Shown: positions 17,578-26,886, counted from the first letter of the stretch. The stretch: DNA of 64,000 nucleotides from Bacilli bacterium (GCA_022641095.1 JALCDB010000002.1:126792-190791), one strand, 5' to 3'. The notes: a model not told the origin generated them from the letters alone. A program made the numbers and translations.

Positions 17578-19685
17578 AAGACACCTTCCTTTCCGCCCGC
17601 TTGGTCGAGGACGACCTGATCCGTCTCGTCGTCTTTTCCTTGGCTCCCTACGAGAACCTGAACGCCGTTTTGGTGAAAGATCACCAAATCGAAGAGAGGA
17701 TCGCCCCCACCAAGACGACGTCCACGACCTCCCTCATCGTGGCCGACTTCCGTTTGAAGGAGCCTTTGCCTTTAGGGCACAGTTACGTCCTTTCCCTTCC
17801 GAGTTACGGCCTTGCCCCCCTCGAGGTCACCGAGGCCACGACCTTCCCCGATTTCGACGAACTCTATGACTATGACGGCGACGATTTGGGCGCCAATTAC
17901 GCCCCAGAGCGGACGAGTTTCGTCCTGTGGGCGCCGCTATCGAGCGCCGTTTGGCTCAAAATCCGCAGGAAAGGCGCGAACGAATGGAGCTATTTCGCGA
18001 TGGTTCGCTTTCCCAAAGGCGTCTATCGTTACATCGCTTCCGGCGACTACGATGAGGCGGAATACGTTTATCTTCTCACGACAAGCGAACTTTCTTCGGT
18101 CGCGACCGATCCCTACGCGAAGGGCAGCGCCCCCAATGGCGAGTTTTCCGTCGTCATCGATCCGGCGCGGTTCGTCAAATGCGACAACCGCGACGCCTTG
18201 CCCGTCCTCAATAGCGCCACGGACGCCATCGTTTACGAGGGCAACGTCCGCGATCTGACAATCGATAAGCACACCGACATCGTCCATAAAGGCACCTTTC
18301 TCGGCTTAAGCGAAAGCGACCGGAAAACCGAGGGCGGCAATCCGGCGGGCCTTGATTACCTTGCCTCCCTGGGAATCACCCATTTGCAGCTTCAGCCCCT
18401 TTTCGACTTCAAGACCATCGATGAGCTCAACCCAACGCGAAAATACAACTGGGGTTACGATCCAGCCCAGTATTTCGTGCCGGAAGGATCCTATGCCAGC
18501 GACGTCAAGAACCCTTATTCCCGCATCAATGAGCTGCAGACCCTCGTCGCCGCGCTCCACGAGAAAGGCATCCGCGTTTCGATGGATTGCGTCTATAACC
18601 ACGTCTACGAATACGCCTCGAGCGTTTTCGAGCGTGTCGTCCCGAACTATTATTTCCGTCGGCGTCCCAACGGGAAAATGGCCAATGCCTCCCGCTGCGG
18701 GAACGACGTCGCCTCGGAGCGGCCGATGGTCCGTAAACTCATCGTCGATTGCTGCCGCTACTGGATCGAGAACTACGGCATCGACGCCTTCCGTTTCGAT
18801 CTCATGGGCATTATGGACGAGGAGACGATGAAGGAAATCGCCCGCATGGCCAAAAGCCACGACGAATCTTTCCTTCTGTATGGGGAAGGCTGGAACATGG
18901 GGGCCGAGGCCGCCTTGCCGCTCGCCACGATGGATAACTATAAGGACCTGCCGGAATACGCCTTCTTCAACGACGGCTTCCGCGAGGCGTTCAAAGCGTG
19001 GCTGACGGGGGATGGCGGGCAAGGGGCCTACGAGCGCGTCGCCCACGCCTACGTTTCGAGCTCGCTTGATTTCTATGGGGCTCCGCGCTTCCTTGGCGCC
19101 GAGCAATCCCTCAACTACGTCGAATGCCACGACAACGAGACTTTCTTCGATTACGTTTCCTCGCGGGCGGGGGAGTGGCCGCTGAAGGAGCGGCTCGCCG
19201 CCTGCAAACTCGGTTTGGCCATGGTGCTCGTTTCCTTTGGGATTCCCTTTATTCACGCGGGTCAGGAAATCGGCCAATCCAAATTCGGCAAGGGCAATAC
19301 CTACAACCTTCCCGACCTTTATAACAAATTCTCATATCGCCTCCTCGACGAACGGAAGGCGATGTATGATTATTTCAAAGGGCTCACGGAGTTCAGGCGT
19401 CGCAGTCGCTACCTCCGGGCGTATGACCCCCGCGTCATCGCCGAGTTGATCGACGTTTCCCAAATGGAAGGGGGCGGCCTCCTGGTCGTCTTCCGCGATG
19501 GAAACGCCATTGCGCCCTACAAAGAAGTCGTCTTCGCCATCAATCCGTCCCGCCAAGGCATGAGTTGCGACCTTGGCGAGGATCACCTCGTCATCGTGGA
19601 TGCCTCCGGCTATGTGGCCGCCCCGTCCACCCGGGTTCAGCGGGCCCTTATCCCGCCTCATGCGTTCATGGCCTTCGCCAGGTAA
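17574..19685 (+). CDS. pulA: Cytoplasmic type I pullulanase (GH13_14)
   Basis: 703 residues with no signal peptide. An N-terminal beta-sandwich is followed by a CBM48-like domain (YAPERTSFVLWAPLSS, about 105-125) and the GH13 barrel. The type I pullulanase signature YNWGYDP is near 299. The nucleophile lies in FRFDLMG (about 405), the acid/base in YGEGW (about 435) and the transition-state stabiliser in ECHDNET (about 517). It would cleave alpha-1,6 branches of imported maltodextrin or glycogen. It is translationally coupled to acpS (ATGA overlap), a strange partner. It complements the secreted pullulanases at 51.8 and 58.4 kb. Confidence 0.93.
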   Translation: MKDTFLSARLVEDDLIRLVVFSLAPYENLNAVLVKDHQIEERIAPTKTTSTTSLIVADFRLKEPLPLGHSYVLSLPSYGLAPLEVTEATTFPDFDELYDYDGDDLGANYAPERTSFVLWAPLSSAVWLKIRRKGANEWSYFAMVRFPKGVYRYIASGDYDEAEYVYLLTTSELSSVATDPYAKGSAPNGEFSVVIDPARFVKCDNRDALPVLNSATDAIVYEGNVRDLTIDKHTDIVHKGTFLGLSESDRKTEGGNPAGLDYLASLGITHLQLQPLFDFKTIDELNPTRKYNWGYDPAQYFVPEGSYASDVKNPYSRINELQTLVAALHEKGIRVSMDCVYNHVYEYASSVFERVVPNYYFRRRPNGKMANASRCGNDVASERPMVRKLIVDCCRYWIENYGIDAFRFDLMGIMDEETMKEIARMAKSHDESFLLYGEGWNMGAEAALPLATMDNYKDLPEYAFFNDGFREAFKAWLTGDGGQGAYERVAHAYVSSSLDFYGAPRFLGAEQSLNYVECHDNETFFDYVSSRAGEWPLKERLAACKLGLAMVLVSFGIPFIHAGQEIGQSKFGKGNTYNLPDLYNKFSYRLLDERKAMYDYFKGLTEFRRRSRYLRAYDPRVIAELIDVSQMEGGGLLVVFRDGNAIAPYKEVVFAINPSRQGMSCDLGEDHLVIVDASGYVAAPSTRVQRALIPPHAFMAFAR

Positions 19686-19712
19686 CGGACGGCATACTTA
19701 CCCCACCATAGA

Positions 19713-19734
19713 TTTTCGCGGTCTTCCGCGCAAA
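19713..19734 (+). other. Hairpin before the OB-fold-like gene
   Basis: CGCGG/CCGCG stem with a TCTT loop (19717-19730) flanked by TTTT and AAAA. No T-run follows on the plus strand, so it could end transcripts on the minus strand or structure the leader. Confidence 0.4.
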
Positions 19735-19751
19735 ATAGGAGCAATTTCGCT

Positions 19752-20033
19752 ATGATCAGCAGTGTTTTCGTGTCGGGTCGGCTTGGAAAAAGGGTGGGGA
19801 GATACCGTTATGTCGAAGTGGATCGGGCGGTCCCTTCGCCCGATGGCCGTTACGAAACCGACCGCTTCCTCGTCCGCTCGCCCCTTGGGGAGGACTCCTC
19901 CTTCATGAAGCTTCCGTTGGGCAGTTATATCTGTTTCAAGGGCCGCCTTGAGGAAGACGAGGAGCGAGGCATCGTGATCGTCGACGAACTCGACGAAACG
20001 TTTGGGGCGCGCCCGCAAAGCGAGGATAAGTGA
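19752..20033 (+). CDS. Small OB-fold-like (SSB-related) protein
   Basis: 93 residues, preceded by AGGAG 10 nt from the ATG. It begins SSVFVSGRLGKRV and later has GSYICFKGRLEEDEERG, a strand pattern like that of single-stranded DNA-binding proteins (VxVxGRL, then LVxVxGRL). The acidic tail GARPQSEDK is short and lacks the usual SSB DDDIPF end. It could be a diverged SSB-type OB fold or a nucleic-acid-binding accessory protein. Function is not established. Confidence 0.5.
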   Translation: MISSVFVSGRLGKRVGRYRYVEVDRAVPSPDGRYETDRFLVRSPLGEDSSFMKLPLGSYICFKGRLEEDEERGIVIVDELDETFGARPQSEDK

Positions 20034-20066
20034 ACCCAAAGTTGAGAGAAAAGGTCTTTAGTGTGT

Positions 20067-20072
20067 TACACT
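20067..20072 (+). promoter_or_regulatory. -10 element for leaderless plsC mRNA
   Basis: TACACT ends 6 nt before the ATG at 20079. TTGAGA (20042-20047) is a possible -35 with a 19-nt spacer. No Shine-Dalgarno is present. Confidence 0.55.
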
Positions 20073-20078
20073 AAAGCC

Positions 20079-20870
20079 ATGCTAAAATACCTTCGTTTGA
20101 TTTTGACGGCCGGTTGGCGCATCCTTTGGGATTTCCTCTTTTACATCAATCGCTATGCGCGCCATCCGGAGCGTTATCCGCTTGAACTTCGCTACAAACG
20201 GGTTCGCGATCTCATCGTCTTCATCGAAAAGAGTTACCGGATTGACGTTCAGACCCAAGGCCTTGAAGGCATTCGCGGCCTCGAGAGGGAGAAGCGGGCT
20301 TTCCTCGTCGTGGCCGACCACCTTTCCTATTTCGATCCGCTTGGTATGACCGCCCTTTGCGAGCGGCCGATCAGTTTCGTCGCCAAAAAGGAGACCATCA
20401 AGATGCCGTTCATCGGCACGGCCGTCAAGGCTATTGACGGCGTTTTCCTCGATCGCGAGGACCTGCGGCAATCGCTTGAGGCGATGAAAACCGTCGAGAA
20501 ACGCCTCGCTTCCGGATATTGCTCGTACGTGATTTTCCCTGAGGGCACGCGGAACCGCCACCCCGAAAACGGCGTGGCCGCTTTCCATCCGGGCAGCTTC
20601 AAACCCGCCGTCGTCGCGGGGACCCCGATCGTCGTCTGCGGCCTTTATGGCACGACCCGCGTTTTTCCCAAAAAACCGGATTATAAGCGAACTCCGGTCG
20701 AGTATTATTTCTATCCCCCGATCGAGGGCAAGGGTTTGCGCACGACCGAGTTTGCCCCGAAGGCTTATGAGATGGTCGTCGCCAAGTTCGAGGAGGGAAA
20801 AGCCGAGGATAAGCGCTTCTTCGAGAAAGGCTTTGACAAGGTTCCGTTGCGTAAAGGGAAAGTCCGGTAG
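20079..20870 (+). CDS. plsC: 1-acyl-sn-glycerol-3-phosphate acyltransferase
   Basis: 263 residues. An amphipathic or membrane N-terminus is followed by the acyltransferase motifs: DHLSYFD (variant of NHxSxxD, catalytic His), VFLDRED and IFPEGTRNR. It acylates lysophosphatidic acid to phosphatidic acid at the membrane. I chose the ATG at 20079 over a GTG at 20061 because the -10 hexamer lies between them, so the GTG would not be transcribed. A terminator shared with the convergent methyltransferase follows. Confidence 0.9.
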   Translation: MLKYLRLILTAGWRILWDFLFYINRYARHPERYPLELRYKRVRDLIVFIEKSYRIDVQTQGLEGIRGLEREKRAFLVVADHLSYFDPLGMTALCERPISFVAKKETIKMPFIGTAVKAIDGVFLDREDLRQSLEAMKTVEKRLASGYCSYVIFPEGTRNRHPENGVAAFHPGSFKPAVVAGTPIVVCGLYGTTRVFPKKPDYKRTPVEYYFYPPIEGKGLRTTEFAPKAYEMVVAKFEEGKAEDKRFFEKGFDKVPLRKGKVR

Positions 20871-20920
20871 CCGCCTTTTCTATGTCGTTTTGGCGGTCTT
20901 TCGGCGCCGCTTTGGATTTT

Positions 20921-20955
20921 AAAAGGCTCCATCGTTTGGTGGAGCCTTCGTTTTC
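20921..20955. terminator. Bidirectional terminator between plsC and rRNA methyltransferase
   Basis: GGCTCCA/TGGAGCC stem with A-rich DNA on the left and T-rich DNA on the right, directly after the minus-strand stop. Confidence 0.8.
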
Positions 20956-22245
20956 TTATCTCAATTCCATTCGGAGGCCTTTGGGGTAGTGGTTTTTCGC
21001 CACTCCTTGGGTCGCCTTGACGAAGCCGAGGTTCTGGTTGTCGTAACTGACGATGTAGAATCCGTCGGGCCAATCGCATGGGAAGGTTTCCCCATGGATA
21101 TAGGCCTTCGCCTCCGCGTAGGTGATGGGTTTGGCGTAGTCGGGGGTCAGGAAATGGCTGAGGTGGTGGTCGGGGATGAAGATGTCGCGCATCTCGAACA
21201 GTTTGACCCCGTAACGGAGGATATTGAGGTGGCTCACGTCGAAATGCCGATAAAGCGAATAGAACTTTCCCCGCATCGTCTCGTTGCTGCGGCCTTCGAG
21301 CCCATACTCCTTGATGAAATCCTTGTAACGATCGTTCGCGATAACGGTTTTTTTCGTCTTGACGAGAACGCCAGGTTTCTTAAAAAGGCAGACATACTGG
21401 CCTTCGCCCGGGAAACGGTGCGGGAAAAGGTAAACGGCTTCAGGCAATGCCGGATCGCGATAAAACATGTCGGATTCGGGAAGCTTCACGAACTCGATCT
21501 CCGGATGCTTGGCCTTGAAGGCAAGCATCACGTCGGTATCCTCTTCCTTATTGAAAGAGCAGGTGCTGTAAGAGATGGTGCCCCCCTCTTTAAGCATCGA
21601 ATAGGAAAGCTCAAGGATCTCAAGTTGGCGTTTGAGGCACGACTTGACCTTTTCGTAACGCCAATCGAGGCGGCTTTGCGGGTTTTTCCGCATCATGGCC
21701 GAACCGGAACATGGGGCGTCGACGATGATTTTGTCGAAAGCGTTCGCGAAGTGGATATGGGAGAAGACGAAGTCGTTGCTTGCGACGATGATGTCCCCGC
21801 GACCCATCCGTTCGACGTTTTGGCTCATGGCCTTGGCGCGGGGATAGGAGATGTCATTGGAGACGATGACGCCTTCGTCGTTCATCGCGATGGAGGCGGC
21901 GATGGATTTCCCTCCCGGGGCGGCGCAGATATCGAGGACGATGTCGTCCCCATCGGGCGAAAGGAAACGCACCGGCATCATGGCCGCGGCGTCTTCGATC
22001 GAATAGGCCCCGTCCTCGTAAAGGATGTCGGTCCCGAATCCGTATTCCTCTTTCCGGTAAAGGAAGGCGTGGTCCACGAATGGGTGCTTGCGGACATGGG
22101 GATAGCGTTTCACGAACTCCTCATCGCCCATTTTCTTGGGATTGAGGATGAGGGCATGGGTCGCTTCGCCGTTATTGATGGCGTCTTTGAGCGCGGTGGC
22201 TTCGGTTTCGGGCAGATATTCTCGGATTGACTGGCTGAAATCCAT
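20956..22245 (-). CDS. RsmF/NOL1-family rRNA cytosine-C5 methyltransferase
   Basis: 429 residues from the ATG at 22245. S-adenosylmethionine motif I is DICAAPGGKS (about 105-115), motif IV with the catalytic Cys is DAPCSGS (about 177) and motif VI with the second Cys is STCSFNKEED (about 232). A C-terminal RsmF-like/PUA-type RNA-binding region includes GFVKATQG and NHYPKGLR. It would methylate cytosine in 16S rRNA. An in-frame ATG 138 bp upstream is rejected because a TATAAT ends 6 nt before the chosen ATG, again predicting a leaderless mRNA. The exact target base is not readable. Confidence 0.9.
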   Translation of the reverse strand: MDFSQSIREYLPETEATALKDAINNGEATHALILNPKKMGDEEFVKRYPHVRKHPFVDHAFLYRKEEYGFGTDILYEDGAYSIEDAAAMMPVRFLSPDGDDIVLDICAAPGGKSIAASIAMNDEGVIVSNDISYPRAKAMSQNVERMGRGDIIVASNDFVFSHIHFANAFDKIIVDAPCSGSAMMRKNPQSRLDWRYEKVKSCLKRQLEILELSYSMLKEGGTISYSTCSFNKEEDTDVMLAFKAKHPEIEFVKLPESDMFYRDPALPEAVYLFPHRFPGEGQYVCLFKKPGVLVKTKKTVIANDRYKDFIKEYGLEGRSNETMRGKFYSLYRHFDVSHLNILRYGVKLFEMRDIFIPDHHLSHFLTPDYAKPITYAEAKAYIHGETFPCDWPDGFYIVSYDNQNLGFVKATQGVAKNHYPKGLRMELR

Positions 22246-22251
22246 GCCATC

Positions 22252-22257
22252 ATTATA
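22252..22257 (-). promoter_or_regulatory. -10 element for leaderless rRNA methyltransferase mRNA
   Basis: Minus-strand TATAAT (22257-22252), then 6 nt to the ATG at 22245. No Shine-Dalgarno is present. Confidence 0.6.
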
Positions 22258-22415
22258 GATAAGTCGCGAAGATTTGGGAAGGATTGCTCTTCTAAGGGCG
22301 CGAAGGGGGGTTCCGCATGGGACAAGGCCCTCAAATCGCCCTTGCCTTGGCCTCATGTTCGGCTTTACAATTTTCCGTTCCATTCGCGCTGAAGTGGAAC
22401 GCTCTCCTCAGGGCG

Positions 22416-22421
22416 TATAAT
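22416..22421 (+). promoter_or_regulatory. -10 element of pdp-dtd-mnmA operon
   Basis: TATAAT 31 nt before the pdp start. The -35 is weak. Confidence 0.5.
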
Positions 22422-22452
22422 ATGTTAGCGTTATCGAAACGGGGTAATGGTT

Positions 22453-23757
22453 ATGAGAATGGTTGACGTTATCGAGAAGAAAAGGGACGGATACGAACTG
22501 ACGGACGAGGAAATCCGCTTTTTCGTAAAAGGCTACACGGATGGCTCGATCCCCGATTATCAAGCGAGCGCCCTCGCGATGGCCATCGTTTGGAGGGGCA
22601 TGGGAAAGCGCGAGATCGCGACTCTCACCGACGCGATGGAGCATAGCGGCGAGACGATCGACCTTTCCGGGATCAAAGGCATCAAAGTCGACAAGCACTC
22701 AACGGGTGGGGTCGGCGACAAAACCTCGCTTGCCCTAGGGCCCCTCGTGGCCGCGTGCGGGGCGAAGCTCGCCAAGATGAGCGGGCGGGGTTTGGGCCAC
22801 ACGGGCGGCACGCTCGACAAGATGGAATCCGTCCCCGGAACCTCCGTCGCGATCGACGAGAAAAGGTTCGTGAGGCAAGTCAACGAAATCGGTCTGGCCA
22901 TCATCGGGCAGACGAGCGAGATCGATCCGGCCGACAAAAAGCTTTACGCTTTGCGCGACGTGACGGGTACCGTCGAGAGCATCCCGCTCATCGCCTCCAG
23001 CATCATGTCAAAAAAACTCGCGAGCGGGGCGGACACGATCCTCCTTGACGTCAAATTCGGCAGCGGGGCCTTCATGAAAACGATCGAGGAGGCCAAAAAG
23101 CTGGCCGAAACGATGGTGGACATCGGCGATTCGCTCGGGCGTGACACGCGCGCCATCATCACCGACATGGACGAGCCGCTTGGGCTCGCGGTCGGCAACA
23201 GCCTCGAAGTCAAGGAAGCCATCGCGACCCTTCACGGGGAAGGCCCAAGGGATTTCGTCGAACTCGTCACGGAGGCCGGGGCCATCATGCTGGAGCAGGC
23301 CAAAATCGCGAAGACCCACGAAGAAGGCGTCGCCTTGATTCGGAAGGCCATCGCCGATGGCAGCGGCTTTGAGAAGCAAAAGGAACTTTTCGCGGCCCAA
23401 GGCGGGGACGTTTCCTATCTTGAGCATCCCGAAAAATTCAAGATGGCCAAACGCATCCTTCCGATCAGGGCCGAGCGCCACGGCTATGTGAGCCGCATCG
23501 ACAGTTTGGCCATTGGGGTCTCGGCGATGAAACTCGGCGCCGGACGCGCCACGATGAATGATCTCATCGACATGTCGTCCGGCATCATTCTCGGGAAGAA
23601 AGTCGGGGACAAGGTCGAAAAAGGCGACGTCGTCGCGACGGCCTACACCAATAAAGAGGGGATTGACGGCGTGCTTAAGGATATCCACGACGCTTTCGAG
23701 CTTTCGAAGAGCGAAGTGGCGGTCCGTCCGATCGTGCACGCCTATATCCGCAAATAA
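22453..23757 (+). CDS. pdp: Pyrimidine-nucleoside phosphorylase
   Basis: 434 residues. Family hallmarks are the N-terminal MRMVDVIEKKRDG, the signature KHSTGGVGDKTSLALGPL (phosphate site) and SGRGLGHTGGTLDK. It phosphorolyses uridine, deoxyuridine and thymidine to base plus (deoxy)ribose-1-phosphate. The start is the ATG at 22453, 8 nt after GGGG; an ATG two codons upstream at 22447 lacks spacing. dtd and mnmA follow with 2-bp spacing and a 4-bp overlap. Being next to the secreted nuclease island fits a role in using scavenged nucleosides. Confidence 0.95.
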   Translation: MRMVDVIEKKRDGYELTDEEIRFFVKGYTDGSIPDYQASALAMAIVWRGMGKREIATLTDAMEHSGETIDLSGIKGIKVDKHSTGGVGDKTSLALGPLVAACGAKLAKMSGRGLGHTGGTLDKMESVPGTSVAIDEKRFVRQVNEIGLAIIGQTSEIDPADKKLYALRDVTGTVESIPLIASSIMSKKLASGADTILLDVKFGSGAFMKTIEEAKKLAETMVDIGDSLGRDTRAIITDMDEPLGLAVGNSLEVKEAIATLHGEGPRDFVELVTEAGAIMLEQAKIAKTHEEGVALIRKAIADGSGFEKQKELFAAQGGDVSYLEHPEKFKMAKRILPIRAERHGYVSRIDSLAIGVSAMKLGAGRATMNDLIDMSSGIILGKKVGDKVEKGDVVATAYTNKEGIDGVLKDIHDAFELSKSEVAVRPIVHAYIRK

Positions 23758-23759
23758 CG

Positions 23760-24212
23760 ATGCGCGTCCTCGTTCAGCTCGTCAAGGAGGCCCGCGTGGA
23801 CGTCGCGGGGAAAACCATCGGCCGCTGTGGCCGCGGGTTCCTTCTTTTCGTTGGTTTCGCGCGGGGCGATAGTGGGGCCACGTGCGAAAAGATGGCCGAT
23901 AAGATCGCGAAACTCCGCGTCTTTCCCGACGAGGGCGGAAAAACCAACAAATCGCTGCGGGACATCGGCGGCTCGATCCTCTCAGTGAGCCAGTTCACCC
24001 TCTACGCCGATTGCGGAGAAGGGAACCGCCCCTCCTTCGCCAAAGCGATGCCCGGGGTTGAGGGGAAGCCGCTTTACGCCCTGTTCAACAATATGCTGAA
24101 AGAACGGGGTTTTGCGGTGGAAACCGGTCTTTTTGGGGCCGATATGCAGGTCAGTCTCGTCAACGACGGCCCCTTCACGATCTGGCTTGACAGCGAGGAT
24201 CTTTTCAAATGA
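23760..24212 (+). CDS. dtd: D-aminoacyl-tRNA deacylase
   Basis: 150 residues. It starts MRVLVQLVKEARV, has the catalytic SQFTLYAD motif near 79 and the NDGPFTIW motif near 137, the cross-subunit chiral selector of DTD (usually NxGPxT). It hydrolyses D-amino acids from tRNA and acts as a dimer. It starts 2 bp after pdp and overlaps mnmA by ATGA. Confidence 0.95.
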   Translation: MRVLVQLVKEARVDVAGKTIGRCGRGFLLFVGFARGDSGATCEKMADKIAKLRVFPDEGGKTNKSLRDIGGSILSVSQFTLYADCGEGNRPSFAKAMPGVEGKPLYALFNNMLKERGFAVETGLFGADMQVSLVNDGPFTIWLDSEDLFK

Positions 24213-25354
24213 AGGTCCTTTTGGGCCTATCGGGCGGCGTTGACAGCGCCATCTCGGCCTACCTTCTCAAGAGGCGGGGATACGAGGTCACCGGGGCTTT
24301 CATGCGCAACTGGGATTCCATGCTCAATAACGATTACCTGGGCAATCCGACACTCAACGACGACCAATGCCCCCAAGAGAGGGACTACGACGACGCTAAG
24401 GCGGTGGCCGCGAAGCTCGGGATCCCGCTCCTTCGCGTCGATTTCGTGAAGGAATACTGGGATGAGGTCTTCTCCTATTTCTTGCGCGAGTATCGGAAGG
24501 GTCGCACCCCCAACCCCGACGTTTATTGCAACAAATTCATCAAATTCGACAGTTTTTTGAGGTTTGCCAAAGAAAAAGGCTTTGACAGGATCGCCATGGG
24601 GCATTACGCCAAAAAGGCTGTCTACAACGGCCTCGAATACCTTTATAAGCCCGTCGATCGCAACAAGGACCAAACCTATTTTCTTTGCCAACTGAACGAG
24701 GGGCAGATTTCCTCGTGCCTCTTCCCGATGGAGGGCATCACGAAGCCCGAGGCCCGGCGGATCGCCTCGGAACTTGGCTTAAGCGAGGTGGCCTCCAAGC
24801 ATGGTTCGACGGGCATCTGCTTTATCGGCGAACGCCATTTCAAAGAGTTCCTCCGGAATTACTTCCCCGCCACGAAGGGCGATGTGGTGGATGTCGGCAC
24901 CGGCAAGGTGCTGGGCCAGCATATCGGAGTCCTTTATTACACGCTTGGACAGCGGCACGGCTTAAGAATCGGGGGTGTGAAGGACGAAGCCTGCAACCCG
25001 TGGTTCGTATGCGCCAAAGACGTCAAAAAAAACATCGTTTACGTTTCCAACGGCAACGAGGACGAGCATCTTCTTAGCGACCGCTGCCTCGTCGTCGACG
25101 TGAATTGGATCGGCCCTAAACCGATGGGTTCTTTGCGGGTCGGCGTCAAATTCCGTTACCGGCAAAGCGATAATCCCTGCCTTCTCCGTTTCGAGGGCGA
25201 AAACGTGGTCCTCGATTACGAAAAGCCCGTCAAGGCGGTGACACCTGGCCAGTTCGCCGTTTTCTACGACGGGGACAGAATGCTGGGGGGCGGGGTCATC
25301 GACCGAACCTCCTATAAAGGCGAAAGCGGGATTCGCCAAATTCCTTCGCCTTAA
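24209..25354 (+). CDS. mnmA: tRNA-specific 2-thiouridylase MnmA
   Basis: 381 residues. The PP-loop GLSGGVDSA (6-14) binds ATP. The two catalytic cysteines are in NPDVYCNKFIKF (about 106) and STGICFIG (about 202). The conserved YTLGQRHGL lies near 245. It makes s2U34 in tRNA-Lys/Glu/Gln using sulphur delivered by a cysteine desulphurase, which is not in this window. Last gene of the pdp operon. Confidence 0.96.
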   Translation: MKVLLGLSGGVDSAISAYLLKRRGYEVTGAFMRNWDSMLNNDYLGNPTLNDDQCPQERDYDDAKAVAAKLGIPLLRVDFVKEYWDEVFSYFLREYRKGRTPNPDVYCNKFIKFDSFLRFAKEKGFDRIAMGHYAKKAVYNGLEYLYKPVDRNKDQTYFLCQLNEGQISSCLFPMEGITKPEARRIASELGLSEVASKHGSTGICFIGERHFKEFLRNYFPATKGDVVDVGTGKVLGQHIGVLYYTLGQRHGLRIGGVKDEACNPWFVCAKDVKKNIVYVSNGNEDEHLLSDRCLVVDVNWIGPKPMGSLRVGVKFRYRQSDNPCLLRFEGENVVLDYEKPVKAVTPGQFAVFYDGDRMLGGGVIDRTSYKGESGIRQIPSP

Positions 25355-25407
25355 CTTCCGTTCGCGATGGTGGTAGTGTTAGCGGTTGGGCAAAAGGAAC
25401 GAACGGC

Positions 25408-26712
25408 ATGGAAAAGGAATTCAACCGTAAAACGAAATGGTGGCTTTTGCCGCTCTTGGCCCTTTTTCTCGCGAGTTGCGTCAATCCTTGGGGGACGTCG
25501 GCTCCTTCTTCTTCGAACGAGGGGTCGTCAGCCGAACTTGGCTCGTCGTCGGCCTCCTCTTCCCCTGCGGTCGCGACGTCTTCCTCGATTGGGGTCTCCT
25601 CATCGTCCTCTTCCGCCTCGGCCTATGGGCCTTCGGGTTTCATGTACGAGAAGAAGGACGGCGACCATTTGCAGGTTTTCGCCCTCGAGATGACGGGGAC
25701 TTTTGGGGACAGCACGCTTTTCAAATACGGGGATTGGGAAATGCTCATCGATGCCGGAAACCCCTCCAGCAGCGGGCAAGTGAGGGATTTTCTGAAGGAA
25801 TACGTCACCGATCACGAACTCGACGTTCTGCTCATCACCCATCCGCACAGCGACCATTTTGGGGGGCTCGTCGCCTCAGGGAACCGCGCCGAAGAAGGCG
25901 GCGTTCTCACGGATGCCGGGATCGATAAGGTCGATTACATCGTCGACAGCGGCATGACGAACGGCTCGCAATATGACGATTGCTGGATCCACGGGGTCCG
26001 GGAATACTGGATCGCCCACGGGGCCCAATACTGCACGGCCGCCCAAGCGGTGAAAGACCATCTTTACGATGCCGTTTGGAAGGTGACTTCCGATGTCTCC
26101 ATCCAGTGGCTGAACACGGGGACATACGGCAAGAAGCAAAGCAACCTCAACAACAATTCGGTTTGCCTCAATCTTCGGGCCGGCACTTACGATTTCCCGA
26201 TGGTCGGCGACGCTCAGGACATCGAAGTCGACGGCATTATGAACACTTACAGCCGCTTGCTCCACCCGTTTATCGAATCCGGCGACACGGTCGTTTTCAA
26301 AGCCTGCCACCATGGAAGCGGCACCGCCGATTCGGGCAATTCGGGCGCCTTCATGAATTACCTTGAGCCCTCATACGGTTGGGCCAGTTCCGGGATCATC
26401 GCGAACAACGGGGCCCAAGAGGCCAGCACCCCTTCGACTCAGCAGCACCCTTATAGAAACGCCGTTAGGGCCATCGCGGCCAAGACGGGGGACGAAAATT
26501 TCTATTGGAATGGCACGAATGGCACGATCGACATGAGCCTATCGGAGGATTTCGAGGGTTTCGCGATCGGGGGCGAAGGCCGCAAATACGGATATGGCTA
26601 CAATATCGGCGGCGTTCTCGTGAGCCCGGAAAGCGAGAGGAACGCCCCGCTATTAAGCACCGAATGGGCAACGACGGGCGCTTTTATCGACGGAGGCGGC
26701 GGATCTTTGTAG
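25408..26712 (+). CDS. Lipoprotein with ComEC-type metallo-beta-lactamase domain
   Basis: 434 residues. Signal peptide with lipobox LASC (Cys24), then a Ser-rich cell-wall-spanning linker (about 30-75). A metallo-beta-lactamase domain follows, with DAGN, HPHSDH (145-150) and a later CHHGSGTADSGN region. The sequence style (DSTLFKYGDWEMLIDAG, DVLLITHPHSDHFGG) is that of the C-terminal domain of the DNA-uptake protein ComEC/Rec2, which has nuclease activity in some bacteria. It is first of five secreted proteins in a row, the others mostly nucleases. A hydrolase acting on nucleic acid is inferred; substrate unproven. Confidence 0.8.
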   Translation: MEKEFNRKTKWWLLPLLALFLASCVNPWGTSAPSSSNEGSSAELGSSSASSSPAVATSSSIGVSSSSSSASAYGPSGFMYEKKDGDHLQVFALEMTGTFGDSTLFKYGDWEMLIDAGNPSSSGQVRDFLKEYVTDHELDVLLITHPHSDHFGGLVASGNRAEEGGVLTDAGIDKVDYIVDSGMTNGSQYDDCWIHGVREYWIAHGAQYCTAAQAVKDHLYDAVWKVTSDVSIQWLNTGTYGKKQSNLNNNSVCLNLRAGTYDFPMVGDAQDIEVDGIMNTYSRLLHPFIESGDTVVFKACHHGSGTADSGNSGAFMNYLEPSYGWASSGIIANNGAQEASTPSTQQHPYRNAVRAIAAKTGDENFYWNGTNGTIDMSLSEDFEGFAIGGEGRKYGYGYNIGGVLVSPESERNAPLLSTEWATTGAFIDGGGGSL

Positions 26713-26886
26713 GACGAAGGGTTCGGATTGGCCTCTGGAAAAAAGCCGTTCTTGGATGCTCGCGCGCTTTTGCGAACTTAAGAAAATGCGCGCCGCCAAC
26801 GCCGTTTCCGTCGATGCTGTTTAAAAGCGGCCCCGCTTAATCGACAAATCAGGGAAAATGTTTCTTCGTTGCAATATAATCGTCGT
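26713..26886 (+). promoter_or_regulatory. Intergenic segment with -10 element for leaderless gene
   Basis: Contains a short AAGCG/CGCTT hairpin (26825-26838) and TATAAT at 26875-26880, 6 nt before the ATG at 26887. No Shine-Dalgarno is present. Confidence 0.5.

Noticed and set aside
20061-20078. GTG start at 20061 for plsC
   Set aside because: The -10 hexamer TACACT (20067-20072) lies inside it, so the GTG would be upstream of transcription start.
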